In this document: positions 43,018 through 51,968 of the stretch, piece by piece
Layout: each line of letters starts with the position of its first letter
Numbering within the stretch: the first letter of the stretch is position 1
Assembly: GCA_016710275.1 (NCBI GenBank)
Contig: JADJXS010000001.1
Coordinates: forward strand, 1,116,001 to 1,180,000
Direction: 5' to 3'
DNA: 64,000 nucleotides
Source: Phycisphaerales bacterium
Lineage (GTDB): Bacteria; Planctomycetota; Phycisphaerae; UBA1845; Fen-1342
Position numbers and translations under genes: made by a program
The notes under the pieces: generated by a model
Told to the model about the DNA's origin: nothing
Databases searched by the model: none
Seen by the model: the letters and a program-made list of their open reading frames with translations, nothing else

Positions 43018-43344
43018 CTTCGCTTCCGTCGCTGCATTCCTCCGATTTGACCGAGTCCGCAACAGAGTCCGCGGGTCAGGCCGCTGCTTTGCGCGCACCG
43101 CGCCCCGCATTCAATTCCACCCCCTCCGCGGGGCTACTTCACCGCCGTCGTTCATTGATTCAACCTGCTGCCGCCCGCCTCCGGCCGCTGCATCCTGCCG
43201 CGATCGCGCGCATTTCCGATTGAGGAATTCCTGCACCGACGGTCTAATGCACTCGCTCGCCGCGGGCGCTCCGGCGTTGTCCCGGAGCGCCGCTTCGGCG
43301 GATTGTGTGAACGGCAGCGCGAACAAGAACCGGAACGGCGACTG
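43018..43344. other. Intergenic stretch without recognised features
   Basis: No frame here has a convincing start or protein-like composition. The last bases (GGAACGGCG before 43345) serve as the ribosome site for the SerA-like gene. Confidence 0.4.
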
Positions 43345-44544
43345 ATGAAGATACTGGTTGCGTGCGAACTGACCGACGATTCGCTTCGCCAGTTGCGCCC
43401 GCTTGGCTCCGATCTCGCGTATGCCCCTCGACTGACGACCGAGGAGCTGCCGGCGAGCCTGGCCGATGTCGGCGTGCTGGTGGTGGACGGGCTGCGCGTC
43501 CGCCCTTCGGACATCGCCGGAGCGGCAGCGCTGCAGTTGATTGTCCGGGCCGGGCCGGGGCCGGCCAACATCGCCGTGGAGGAGGCATCGGCGCAAGGGG
43601 TGGTCGTCTCGCATTGCCCGAATAACGACGCCGCCGCCATTGCCGAACTGGCCTTCGGGCTGATGCTGGCGCTCGATCGGCAGATCGTCGAGAGCACGGA
43701 CTGTCTGAACAAGGGCCGCTGGGCGCGCGGCGAGTTCCTGCACGCGCGCGGCCTGGCCGGGCGGACGCTCGGCCTGCTCGGCTATGACCGTTCCTCCGAG
43801 GCCATCGCGCGGCGCGCCCGAGCGTTCGACATGCAGGTCGTGGCGTGGACGCCGCAACTCGGGCCGGATCGCGACGTGGACCGCGATGTGGAATTCTGCG
43901 ACTGGCCGCGCGAAGTCGCGCGCCGATCGGACGTGATCGTCGTCCTGGGAGCGCCCGAAGCCGAGCAGCACATCCTCGTCGATGACGAATTCCTGGAAGC
44001 GCTCTCCGAGGGTGCGAGTCTGATCCACTTGGCGCAACCGGGAGTGATCGATGAGGCGGCCCTGGCCCGGGCGGTTCAGACGCGCGGGCTGCGCGTCGCG
44101 CTGGACGTTCACAGCGCCGCCCCCACCGCCGACAGCGGAAAGTTCAAATCCCGCCTGATGCCCGCCGCCGGCGTCATCGGCACGCAGCACGTTGGCCCCC
44201 ATACGCAACAGGCCCGCGACGCCATCGCCGCCGAGATCGTCCGGATCGTCCGCACATTCCTGATCAACGGCGACATCGTGAACGGCCTCAACATCGCCGA
44301 ACGCAGCCCGGCCATGTGGCAACTGGTCTGCCGCGTTCGTGACCAGGTCGGCGTCATGGCCTCGATCCTGGATGCGATTCGGGCCGATGACATCAACGCC
44401 CAGGAAATCTCGTCGCGCGTGTTTCTCGGCGCAAAGGCGGCACTGTGCACGATCGCGCTCGATGAACGACCCAGCGCCGCGGCGCTGGATGCTGTCCGCG
44501 CCATTCCGGACGTGCTACACTTGGAGCTTCGCGCGGTGGTCTGA
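43345..44544 (+). CDS. SerA-like dehydrogenase homologue with degenerate active site
   Basis: A 399-residue protein with the layout of D-3-phosphoglycerate dehydrogenase: substrate domain (1-95), Rossmann domain (95-290) and a C-terminal ACT domain (about 325-399, VCRVRDQVGVMASILDAIRA). The NAD motif GxGxxG reads G146-Y-D148-R-S-S151, so two glycines are lost. The catalytic Arg position (SRGG) is Gln231 in AQPGVIDE, the catalytic Glu position (before Pro) is Ala259 in DVHSAAP, and only His282 (TQHVG) is kept. I infer that it does not oxidise phosphoglycerate and may be a ligand-sensing relative. ATG 43345 follows GGAACGG. Confidence 0.8.
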   Translation: MKILVACELTDDSLRQLRPLGSDLAYAPRLTTEELPASLADVGVLVVDGLRVRPSDIAGAAALQLIVRAGPGPANIAVEEASAQGVVVSHCPNNDAAAIAELAFGLMLALDRQIVESTDCLNKGRWARGEFLHARGLAGRTLGLLGYDRSSEAIARRARAFDMQVVAWTPQLGPDRDVDRDVEFCDWPREVARRSDVIVVLGAPEAEQHILVDDEFLEALSEGASLIHLAQPGVIDEAALARAVQTRGLRVALDVHSAAPTADSGKFKSRLMPAAGVIGTQHVGPHTQQARDAIAAEIVRIVRTFLINGDIVNGLNIAERSPAMWQLVCRVRDQVGVMASILDAIRADDINAQEISSRVFLGAKAALCTIALDERPSAAALDAVRAIPDVLHLELRAVV

Positions 44545-44576
44545 CGCTCGGCCGCAACCTCGGCTGGTCCGGGGGG

Positions 44577-44582
44577 TATAAG
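44577..44582 (+). promoter_or_regulatory. TATAAG -10 candidate before the cyclophilin gene
   Basis: TATAAG lies 62 bases before ATG 44645, in a G+C-rich gap. The spacing to any -35-like hexamer is not good. Confidence 0.35.
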
Positions 44583-44644
44583 CGCCGGCGGGCGCCAGTG
44601 CATAGCCGCCCTCGAAATCGCCCCCTCGGAGTACTCGGAGCACC

Positions 44645-45637
44645 ATGCTGCCGCGACTGCTGCTGTTCCTGACGCTTGCGGTCGCCGCCGCACACGCCCA
44701 GGAGGCCGCTCCCGCGGCGGACACGGCGCCGCGCCTCCGCTGTTCCATCACCCCTCTCTCGGCGCTGTTCGAGCTTGGGACGCCGGTGCGGGTGCGCTTC
44801 GCCATTCATAACGAATCCGACTCCACCGTCGAAATTCCGGGCGCCGCGGGAGCCGATGGAATCGGCTTGCCCGGGTCGCTGTTGTTCGGTTCCGCCGAGT
44901 CGCCGGCGCTGCTGCTGACGCTCGACGGCGAGTCGCAGCCGCTCCTGTTCCCGGGGCGGCCCGCGGGCGAGCCGTTGCGCCTGGCGCCGGGGGGCGTGCT
45001 GGCGCAGGAGGTCGATCTGCGCGCCTCCGGATCCATGCTTCGTTATCCGGGCCTCTATCGCCTGCAATGGACGCCGCTGGGCGGTCAGGCCGGCAGCGCC
45101 ACCGTCGAGTTCCGCATTGAGTCGCGCAAAGAAGCGATCATCGTCACGGACCTCGGCAACATCACCGTGGACCTGGCCTACGACACCGCCCCGAACAACG
45201 TCGCGAACTTCCTCGACCTGGCGCGCAGCGGCTTCTACAACGGCCGCACCTTTCACCGCGTGATCGCGAATTTCTACGCTCTTGGCGGCTGTCCACTGGG
45301 CACCGGCCGCGGCATGCGCCCCGACGGGCGCACCATCGCGGCCGAGCTGACGGCGCAGCCGGTCGAGATCGGAACCGTGTTCATGGCACAGCGCGATGGT
45401 GACCCAAACTCGGCAAGCTGCCAGTTTCTCATCGCCCTGGCCCGGCTGCCGGACTTCGACGGCAAATGCACGATCATCGGCCGCGCAAGAGACGAAGCCA
45501 GCCTGCGGACCCTCTCCAAGCTCTCGCAGACGGTCACCGACCGGGATGATCGCCCCAAGCGCTCGGTCATCATCCGCTCGGTTTCGCTCGTCGATCCGGA
45601 GCGGCGGCCGGTCCGTGCCTCAGCCCCGCAGCCCTGA
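44645..45637 (+). CDS. Exported cyclophilin-type peptidyl-prolyl isomerase
   Basis: A 330-residue protein. The signal peptide is MLPRLLLFLTLAVAAAHAQ. Residues about 30-155 form a beta domain (SALFELGTPVRVRFAIHNES) unlike known PPIases. The C-terminal cyclophilin domain (about 160-315) includes ITVDLAYDTAPNNVANFLDL, FYNGRTFHRVIANFYALGG (catalytic Arg in FHRV) and SASCQFLIALARLPDFDGK. It would speed prolyl isomerisation in the periplasm. GGAG lies eight bases before ATG 44645. It converges with the lipoyl gene at 45676. Confidence 0.87.
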   Translation: MLPRLLLFLTLAVAAAHAQEAAPAADTAPRLRCSITPLSALFELGTPVRVRFAIHNESDSTVEIPGAAGADGIGLPGSLLFGSAESPALLLTLDGESQPLLFPGRPAGEPLRLAPGGVLAQEVDLRASGSMLRYPGLYRLQWTPLGGQAGSATVEFRIESRKEAIIVTDLGNITVDLAYDTAPNNVANFLDLARSGFYNGRTFHRVIANFYALGGCPLGTGRGMRPDGRTIAAELTAQPVEIGTVFMAQRDGDPNSASCQFLIALARLPDFDGKCTIIGRARDEASLRTLSKLSQTVTDRDDRPKRSVIIRSVSLVDPERRPVRASAPQP

Positions 45638-45675
45638 CGCGCGCGACAGGGCGCCTCCAGCCGTCGCATCCCCCG

Positions 45676-46419
45676 TTATCGCATCTCCGTCCATTCCGCC
45701 CCGGCGTACTTCTCGCGCCGCTTCGAAACCTCCGCCAGCGCCGCTGCGCTCCACTCCGCGGGCGCGACGGAAAGATCCAAACGCTCGGCCAGCACCTGCG
45801 CGAACCGGCTGCGCCAGGCCACGACGGTTTGCGCGCTCGGGTCATTGAGGTGAGCGCCGGGGTGCACTTGGAACCGTCGTCCCAGGATCAACGAACCATG
45901 CTGCAGCACCCGCCCTGGTATTCGCCGCTGCGCACTGCCGAGCACTTTCTCTTCGCCGATCAGCAGATCAGTGCGCCCGGGCTTCTCGAAGCAGAAGAAC
46001 GGGCCGGAGCGCGGCGTCGGCAGCGGCATGTGATCCGGCGCCAGCGCCATCCGCGCCGCCGTCGGATCCAGCACCTCGCGCCACACTTCATGCACCAGCT
46101 CATAGAGCGCCGTCGGCCCGCGTCGTGCCGCCTCCAGCGTGTCATCCGCGATCAGGCAGTACGTCAACTCGCGATCGTGCAGAATCGCCCCGCCGCCCGT
46201 CGGCCGCCGCACCACCGCAACCCCCGGCAGTTGATCGGCCAGCGCCCGCGCATCGGCGATTCGCTGAAAGTAGCCCAGGCTCAGCGTCGCCGGCGACCAC
46301 TCATACAACCGCAGCACCGCCGGCTGCAGCGCTCGATCATGCAGCAGGCACTCATCGCGGGCCATGTTCTCCGGCCCGTCCAGCGGCGGGTCGCTCAGCA
46401 CGTGCAGGAGCGCCGTCAT
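45676..46419 (-). CDS. LipM-type octanoyltransferase / lipoate ligase family
   Basis: A 247-residue protein of the biotin/lipoate ligase family. RRPTGGGAILHDRELTYCLI is the lipoyl-binding block and GPFFCFEKPGRTDLLIGEEK contains a Cys at the position of the LipM nucleophile, so octanoyl transfer from acyl carrier protein to GcvH or a similar protein is more likely than ATP-dependent ligation. LGSAQRRIPGRVLQHGSLIL follows. Its start overlaps the stop of the aldehyde dehydrogenase gene (46416-46419). The pairing with an aldehyde dehydrogenase is unusual and not explained. Confidence 0.83.
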   Translation of the reverse strand: MTALLHVLSDPPLDGPENMARDECLLHDRALQPAVLRLYEWSPATLSLGYFQRIADARALADQLPGVAVVRRPTGGGAILHDRELTYCLIADDTLEAARRGPTALYELVHEVWREVLDPTAARMALAPDHMPLPTPRSGPFFCFEKPGRTDLLIGEEKVLGSAQRRIPGRVLQHGSLILGRRFQVHPGAHLNDPSAQTVVAWRSRFAQVLAERLDLSVAPAEWSAAALAEVSKRREKYAGAEWTEMR

Positions 46420-47870
46420 TCCCGCGGCTCCGAAAAGACCAGCGTCCGCAACTCGGTCATCTCCTCAATCGCGAAGCGCACCCCCTCGCGCCCCGCACCG
46501 CTCTCCTTCACGCCCCCGTAGGGCATCGCGTCGACCCGCGTCGTCGGCACGTCATTGAGTATGACGGCCCCGACGTGCAGCTCCCGGTGCGCCTGGAGCG
46601 CGTGCGGCAGACTGCCCGTGAAAATCCCCGCCTGCAGGCCGAATCGGCTCGCATTCACGCGCCGCAGCGCCTCATCGAAATCACTGAACTCATCCAGAAT
46701 CGCGATCGGTGCAAACACCTCCTCGCATGCCAGCTTCGCCGTCGGCGGCACACCTTCCACCAGCGTCGGCTCAAACAGCGCGCCTTGGCACGCTCCGCCG
46801 CACAGCACCCGTCCCCCGCCCGCCACCGCCTCCGCCAGCCAGTCCGCGGCGCGCTGCGCCTGCACAACCGAGATCATCGGCCCGACCGCGGTCGCCGGGT
46901 CGCGCGGGTTGCCCACCTTCAGGCTCAGCGTCCGCGCCACCAGCCGCTCGCGCAGCGCGCCGTAGACCGATCGATGCGCCAGCACGCGCTGCACGCTGAT
47001 GCAGCTTTGCCCCGCCACCCCGAATGCGCCGGCGGTGATTCGCGCCGCAGCGCGGTCCAGGTTGGCGTCGGCGTCCACGATGCAGGCGGCGTTTCCGCCC
47101 AGCTCCAGCGCCACGCGCTTCCGCCCGGCCCGGGCCTTGAGCGCCCACCCCGCCGCCGGCGAGCCGGTGAAGCTCAGCAGCCCGATCCGCTCATCCGTGA
47201 CCAGCGGGTCCGCGGTCTCGTGCGTACATGGCAGAATCGAAAACGTTCCCCTTGGCAGGTCGCATTCGGCCAGCAGCTCGCCCAGCATCAGCGCCGTCAG
47301 CGGCGTGTTCAGGGCCGGCTTGAGAATCCACGGACAGCCCGCCGCAATCGCCGGGGCGATCTTGTGCGCGGCCAGGTTCAGCGGGAAGTTGAACGGCGTG
47401 ATGAAGCTGCACACCCCCAGCGGCACGCGCCGCCAGATGCACCACATCCCCTCGGACCGCGGGTTCATGTCCAGCGGCTGCACCTCGCCGCCGATCCGCG
47501 CGGCTTCGCCCGCCGCGGTGCGAAACACCTCGATCGCACGCGCCACCTCGATCTGCGCCTCGAGGAGAGTCTTGCCGACTTCCCGCGTTAGCGCGTCGGC
47601 GAATGGCCCGCTCCGCTCCTGCAGCCGCCGCGCCACGTGCTCCAGCGCCACTTGTCGCCGCCACGTCGGCGTCCGGGCCAGCGGCTCGCGCGCCGCGCTC
47701 GCCGCCGCAATCGCCTCCTCGACGTGCTCCGGTCCCGCCAGCGCCACCTCGCCCAGCGGCGTCCCGTCATATTTGTCCGTGACGACGATGTGCTGCAGAG
47801 CGCGGCCGCCGTCGCCATGGGCCGGTTGCAGTTGCCGGCTGGCCAGGATGAACCCGAGTTCCTGTGTCAC
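46416..47870 (-). CDS. NAD(P)-dependent aldehyde dehydrogenase
   Basis: A 484-residue ALDH-superfamily enzyme. FITPFNFPLNLAAHKIAPAI binds the cofactor, the general-base Glu is in KRVALELGGNAACIVD and the nucleophile Cys in GVAGQSCISVQR; GGVKESGAGREGVRFAIEEM is the typical end. GTG 47870 is chosen because GGAGG lies eight bases upstream on the minus strand and it starts VTQELGFILASRQL; the longer frame to 47990 is not conserved. The substrate aldehyde is unknown. It is the first gene of a two-gene unit with the LipM-like gene. Confidence 0.88.
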   Translation of the reverse strand: MTQELGFILASRQLQPAHGDGGRALQHIVVTDKYDGTPLGEVALAGPEHVEEAIAAASAAREPLARTPTWRRQVALEHVARRLQERSGPFADALTREVGKTLLEAQIEVARAIEVFRTAAGEAARIGGEVQPLDMNPRSEGMWCIWRRVPLGVCSFITPFNFPLNLAAHKIAPAIAAGCPWILKPALNTPLTALMLGELLAECDLPRGTFSILPCTHETADPLVTDERIGLLSFTGSPAAGWALKARAGRKRVALELGGNAACIVDADANLDRAAARITAGAFGVAGQSCISVQRVLAHRSVYGALRERLVARTLSLKVGNPRDPATAVGPMISVVQAQRAADWLAEAVAGGGRVLCGGACQGALFEPTLVEGVPPTAKLACEEVFAPIAILDEFSDFDEALRRVNASRFGLQAGIFTGSLPHALQAHRELHVGAVILNDVPTTRVDAMPYGGVKESGAGREGVRFAIEEMTELRTLVFSEPRE

Positions 47871-47969
47871 GCTCGCCGCCTCCGCCGCCCGGATTCGCCG
47901 ACACCCGGCCACGATGCGCCCCGGCCCCGAATCGGACAACCGGGGCACACGTTTTCGCTGCCGCGCTGC

Positions 47970-47979
47970 TACGATGATA
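47970..47979. promoter_or_regulatory. Overlapping divergent -10-like boxes
   Basis: Plus strand TACGAT (47970-47975) points to tilS at 48047; minus strand TATCAT (47979-47974) points to the aldehyde dehydrogenase at 47870. Overlap of the two boxes would make the promoters mutually exclusive. Neither has a good -35. Confidence 0.35.
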
Positions 47980-48046
47980 GCGGCAGACATCGAACCGCCC
48001 GTGCCGCCGGTGTCGGGCGACGGGTCACCCTCGACGGACCCATCTC

Positions 48047-49525
48047 GTGAGTTGGGAATCCCTGCTCGACGATCTTCGCGTCTGGCTCTCGGAACGGGGG
48101 CTGCTCACCCCCGATGCGCCGTGGGTGGTGGGGGCCTCCGGCGGCCCGGATTCCACGCTGCTCCTCCACGCGCTGGCCGAGACATCGCGTCGCGAGAGCC
48201 TCGGCTGGACGCTCCACGTCGCGCACCTGCATCATGGTCTTCGCGGCGCCGACGCCGATGCCGACGCGGCGTTCGTCGAAGAAACCGCCCGCGGGCTGGG
48301 ACTGACCTTCCACGGCGAAAAGGCCGACATCCGCGGCCAGGTCGAGACGGAAGGGGGGTCCAGTGAGGAAGTCGCCCGCGCCCGGCGGTACGAGTTCTTC
48401 GAGCGCATCGCCCTGTTGACCGGCGCGGATCGCGTCGCCGTCGGCCACCACGCCGACGACAACGCCGAGACGGTCCTGCACCGCATCTGCCGCGGCACCG
48501 GCCTGCGCGGCCTGGCCGGCATGTCCGAGATCCGGGCGATTCAGCCCGGCAGCCGCATCCGCCTCATGCGCCCGCTCCTGCCGCGCCGCCGCGCCGAGAT
48601 CGAGCGCATCTGCGAATCCCGCGGATTGGCCTATCGCGTCGACCAGTCCAACTCCTCGCCGCAGCACACCCGCAATCGCATTCGACATACCGTGCTGCCG
48701 CTGCTCCGTGAGCAGCTCAACCCCAACGTCAGCGAGGCGCTGCTGCGACTGGCGGAACAGGCGAGCTGGCTGGGCACATACCTGGAGGACGCCGCGGCGC
48801 GCGTCTTCGACTCGCTGCTGGTGGCGGAGCAGCCGCGCTACCTGGCGCTCAACACCGCCGCGCTGGGGGGAAAGCAGCGCGTGATCCAGGCGGAAATCGT
48901 CCGCCGCGCGGTGAGCATCGTGCTGCAGCGCGAACAGGAACTCAGCTTCACCCACATCGAGGCCGTACTGCGGCTGGCCGCTGACGGCGGCAGCGGGAAG
49001 GAGCTGCACCTGCCCGGTCCGGTGCTCGTCCGCAAGCGCTACGAAAAGCTGGAATTCCTGCCGCTGGAGGACACGCAGGAGGGCGCTCTGCCGCCCGAGT
49101 TCGCGCCCATCGCCGTGCATTGCCCCGGGCGAACGCCGATGCCCGTCCTGGGCTGCGAGCTGATCGTCGAGCAGCACGACGTGTCCCCCGAGCGCATCCG
49201 GCAACTGGTGCGCGGCGGCACGCGCTTCGAGGAGTGGGTCGACGCCGAACGCGTGCTTCCCCCCCTCACCGTCCGCGCGCGACGCGAGGGCGATCGCTTC
49301 ACGCCCCTGGGCAGCTCCGGCAGCAAGTCCATCAGCGACTTCTTCATCGACGCCAAAATCGAACCGCAGCTTCGCGGCCGCATGGGGCTGTTGTGTGATC
49401 GCGACGGGCCGATCTGGGTGATGCCCATGCGCATCGACGAGCGCGTCAAGCTCCGTCCCACCACCCGCCGCGCGCTGCGCCTGCTGCTCGCTCCTGCCAA
49501 TCGCGCCAACGGCGCTCGCGCATGA
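48047..49525 (+). CDS. tilS: tRNA(Ile)-lysidine synthase
   Basis: A 492-residue TilS. The PP-loop ATP site is GASGGPDSTLLLHALAE (S31-S36 is SGGPDS), followed by HVAHLHHGLRGADADADAAF and VAVGHHADDNAETVLHRICR, which are family hallmarks; RNRIRHTVLPLLR comes next. The C-terminal domain includes RREGDRFTPLGSSGSKSISD. It attaches lysine to C34 of the tRNA-Ile that reads AUA, an essential step. The start is GTG 48047 (MSWESLLDDLR). The stop overlaps the next gene by ATGA, so both are translated together. Confidence 0.95.
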   Translation: MSWESLLDDLRVWLSERGLLTPDAPWVVGASGGPDSTLLLHALAETSRRESLGWTLHVAHLHHGLRGADADADAAFVEETARGLGLTFHGEKADIRGQVETEGGSSEEVARARRYEFFERIALLTGADRVAVGHHADDNAETVLHRICRGTGLRGLAGMSEIRAIQPGSRIRLMRPLLPRRRAEIERICESRGLAYRVDQSNSSPQHTRNRIRHTVLPLLREQLNPNVSEALLRLAEQASWLGTYLEDAAARVFDSLLVAEQPRYLALNTAALGGKQRVIQAEIVRRAVSIVLQREQELSFTHIEAVLRLAADGGSGKELHLPGPVLVRKRYEKLEFLPLEDTQEGALPPEFAPIAVHCPGRTPMPVLGCELIVEQHDVSPERIRQLVRGGTRFEEWVDAERVLPPLTVRARREGDRFTPLGSSGSKSISDFFIDAKIEPQLRGRMGLLCDRDGPIWVMPMRIDERVKLRPTTRRALRLLLAPANRANGARA

Positions 49526-50808
49526 GCGCCCCGCGCGCTGCCATGATCGGCAGCTTCGCCCTGGCGCTGCTGCTGCGCGTGGCGTGGGTTCTCGTCGCTC
49601 CGCCGCCGGAAGCGTCCGCCGTTCCGCCCCCAACCGGCACATCCGCCGACCACGCCGCCCCGGCTTTGTATTACCCCGACGAGCAGTTGCATTGGCAGTT
49701 GGCCGACAATCTGCTGCATCACGGCATCCTGGCATCGGCGGACCGCCAATACGCGGCGCGCATGCCGCTCTACCCGGCGCTGCTGGCCCCCTTCACCGCC
49801 GCCGGTCCCGACGGGGCTGCCGCCGCCCGTCTCCTTCAGGCCCTGCTCGGCGCCGCAACCGCACTTCTGGCCGCCCGGCTGGGAGGCCGCCTGGCCGGGG
49901 TTCGCGGGGCCTGGCTGGCCGGTCTACTGGTCGCCGTCGATCCATTCGCAATTTTCTTCACGAATCTGCTGCTGACCGAGACGATCTTCTCGCTGTTGCT
50001 GGTTGCCACGGTCAGCGCCGCCTGCTCTGCGGTTCAGACCGTTCGCCCAGCCCCCGTCACCGTCCTGGCCCTCGCGGCCGGCAGCGCCGCGCTGCTCATG
50101 ACCCGGCCCTCCGTCGCCGCGCTTCTCCCGATCCTCTGGCTGCTGGCCGCCTACGGAGCCACAGGCTCAGCCGGCGCTGTGCGCCTGTTGAGTTGGCGCG
50201 GACTGCGCTGCATGACGGCATCCGCCGCGGCGTGCGCACTGGCGCTTGCGCTTTGGGGCGGACGAAATCTGGCCGTGCTCGGCAGCCCCGCCTGGCTCTC
50301 CACCAACGGCGGCATCACGCTCTACGACGCGCAGGGACCGCAGGCCAGGGGGGATAGCGACCAGTCATTCCTGAAGAAAATGCCCGCGGTCGCGGCGCTG
50401 CCGGAAGTGGAACGAGACCGCGAGCTGGGTCGGCTGGCGCGCGAACAAATGCTCCGCGACCCGGCGCGCGTCGCGCAACTCGCGCTCGTCAAGCTGGCCC
50501 GCACCTGGAACCCCTTCCCCAACGTCGCCGAACATCGCGCCGAGCGCTCGGCCTGGGCCGGGGCGATCTACACGCTGACGCTCCTGGCGCTGGCGATCGT
50601 CGGCGCAGTGCGCCTCCGCCGCACCGGCGCATGGCGCCTCATGGCGCTCCTGCTCGCGCCGGTCCTCTACTTCACGCTCGTACACATGATCTACGTCGGC
50701 AGCGTGCGCTACCGCGTTCCGGTGATGCCGCTGCTGGCCGTGGTCGGCTGCGCCGCGATCAGCCCTCGCGGGCCTCTTCCGCCAGCTTGTCCGCCGGCCG
50801 CGACGTGA
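49522..50808 (+). CDS. Multi-TM glycosyltransferase-like membrane protein (GT-C)
   Basis: A 428-residue integral membrane protein with about ten hydrophobic segments. The N-terminal loop after the first segment contains YYPDEQLHWQLADNLLHHG, the acidic motif position seen in GT-C glycosyltransferases of the ArnT/PMT type, and MPLYPALLAPF follows. Such enzymes move sugars from lipid carriers to proteins or lipids at the outer face of the membrane. The start overlaps tilS by ATGA. The last 50 bases (50759-50808) overlap the convergent pilT gene on the other strand. The substrate is unknown. Confidence 0.75.
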   Translation: MSAPRAAMIGSFALALLLRVAWVLVAPPPEASAVPPPTGTSADHAAPALYYPDEQLHWQLADNLLHHGILASADRQYAARMPLYPALLAPFTAAGPDGAAAARLLQALLGAATALLAARLGGRLAGVRGAWLAGLLVAVDPFAIFFTNLLLTETIFSLLLVATVSAACSAVQTVRPAPVTVLALAAGSAALLMTRPSVAALLPILWLLAAYGATGSAGAVRLLSWRGLRCMTASAAACALALALWGGRNLAVLGSPAWLSTNGGITLYDAQGPQARGDSDQSFLKKMPAVAALPEVERDRELGRLAREQMLRDPARVAQLALVKLARTWNPFPNVAEHRAERSAWAGAIYTLTLLALAIVGAVRLRRTGAWRLMALLLAPVLYFTLVHMIYVGSVRYRVPVMPLLAVVGCAAISPRGPLPPACPPAAT

Positions 50809-51904
50809 TTCCGCCCGGCCCGGAGCTGCCGCGCTTCTTGGCTTCGATGCGGGCCTGGAATTCGCCCGGAAAGCGCGACCGCTCCAGGCACTCATCCTCG
50901 GGGCAAATCCCCTCGTCGCACAGCTTCCACAGGTGATCGTCCAGAAGCTGCATGCCGTACTTCTTCCCGGTCTGAATCGCCGAGTCGATGCGGTAGGTCT
51001 TGTTCTCGCGGATCAGGTTGGCGATGGCCGGCGTGATGACCAGAAACTCATACGCCGCCACGCGCCCGCCCGTCCCCGCCTTCGGCAGCAGCGTCTGCGA
51101 CAGCACCGCGATCATCGTGACCGAGAGCTGCACCCGGATCTGCTCCTGCTGATCCACCGGGAACGCGTCGATGATTCGGTTAATCGTGCCCTGCGCACCC
51201 GTGGTGTGCAGCGTGGCGAAGACCAGGTGGCCCGTCTCTGCGGCGCGAATCGCCGCTTCCATCGTCTCCAGGTCGCGCATTTCTCCGACCAGGATCACGT
51301 CCGGATCCTGGCGCAGCGCCCGGCGCAGCGCCTCGGCAAAGCTCGGCACGTCCACCCCCACCTCGCGCTGGCTGAACACGCACCGCGCGTGCGGGTGATA
51401 GTACTCAATCGGGTCTTCCACGCTGATGATGTGCCGGTCGCCGACCTGCCGGTTGATGTAATCCAGCATTGTCGCCAGCGTCGTCGTCTTCCCCGATCCC
51501 GTCGGCCCCGTCACCAGGAACAGCCCGCGCGGCCGCCGGCACAGCGCCCGCACGATCGGCGGCAGCCCGATGTCCTCGAAGGAGAGAATCTTCGACGGAA
51601 TCAGGCGCAGCACCAGCGACAGGTTCCCCTTGGCGCGGAACACCGACACGCGGAAGCGCCCCTCGTCCCCGAAGGCGAAGCCGAAGTCCGTGCCGCCCTC
51701 TTCCTGAAGCTCCTGCTGATTGCGCTCCGGCGTGATGGACTTCATCAGCGCGACCGTGTCCTCCGGCTCCAGCACCTTCGTCTCAAGGTTGCGCAGCCGC
51801 CCGTCCAGTCGCAGCACCGGCGGCCGGCCGACGTGCAGGTGAATGTCCGAAGAGCCCAGCCGGATGCACGTCGAAAGCAGCCGGTCAATGTGTACGGTCG
51901 CCAT
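50759..51904 (-). CDS. pilT: Type IV pilus retraction ATPase PilT
   Basis: A 381-residue PilT. ATG 51904 has GAGGA upstream and gives MATVHIDRLLSTCIRLGSSD with IHLHVGRPPVLRLDG (the PAS-like N-terminal domain). Walker A is GPTGSGKT (133-140), the Asp box HIISVEDPIEYYHPHARCVF and the Walker B region PDVILVGEMRDLETM follow, then the His box THLVFATLHTTGAQGTI-like text. PilT hexamers power retraction and twitching. The PilB-like gene lies 64 bases upstream; the other pilus genes are not in this window. Its 3' end overlaps the convergent membrane-protein gene. Confidence 0.94.
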   Translation of the reverse strand: MATVHIDRLLSTCIRLGSSDIHLHVGRPPVLRLDGRLRNLETKVLEPEDTVALMKSITPERNQQELQEEGGTDFGFAFGDEGRFRVSVFRAKGNLSLVLRLIPSKILSFEDIGLPPIVRALCRRPRGLFLVTGPTGSGKTTTLATMLDYINRQVGDRHIISVEDPIEYYHPHARCVFSQREVGVDVPSFAEALRRALRQDPDVILVGEMRDLETMEAAIRAAETGHLVFATLHTTGAQGTINRIIDAFPVDQQEQIRVQLSVTMIAVLSQTLLPKAGTGGRVAAYEFLVITPAIANLIRENKTYRIDSAIQTGKKYGMQLLDDHLWKLCDEGICPEDECLERSRFPGEFQARIEAKKRGSSGPGGITSRPADKLAEEAREG

Positions 51905-51968
51905 GTCGTCGTCCTCGCTCCGCCGATGAAAAGCACCCGGGCCGCAGCGCGCCCGCGCCGATCGGCGG

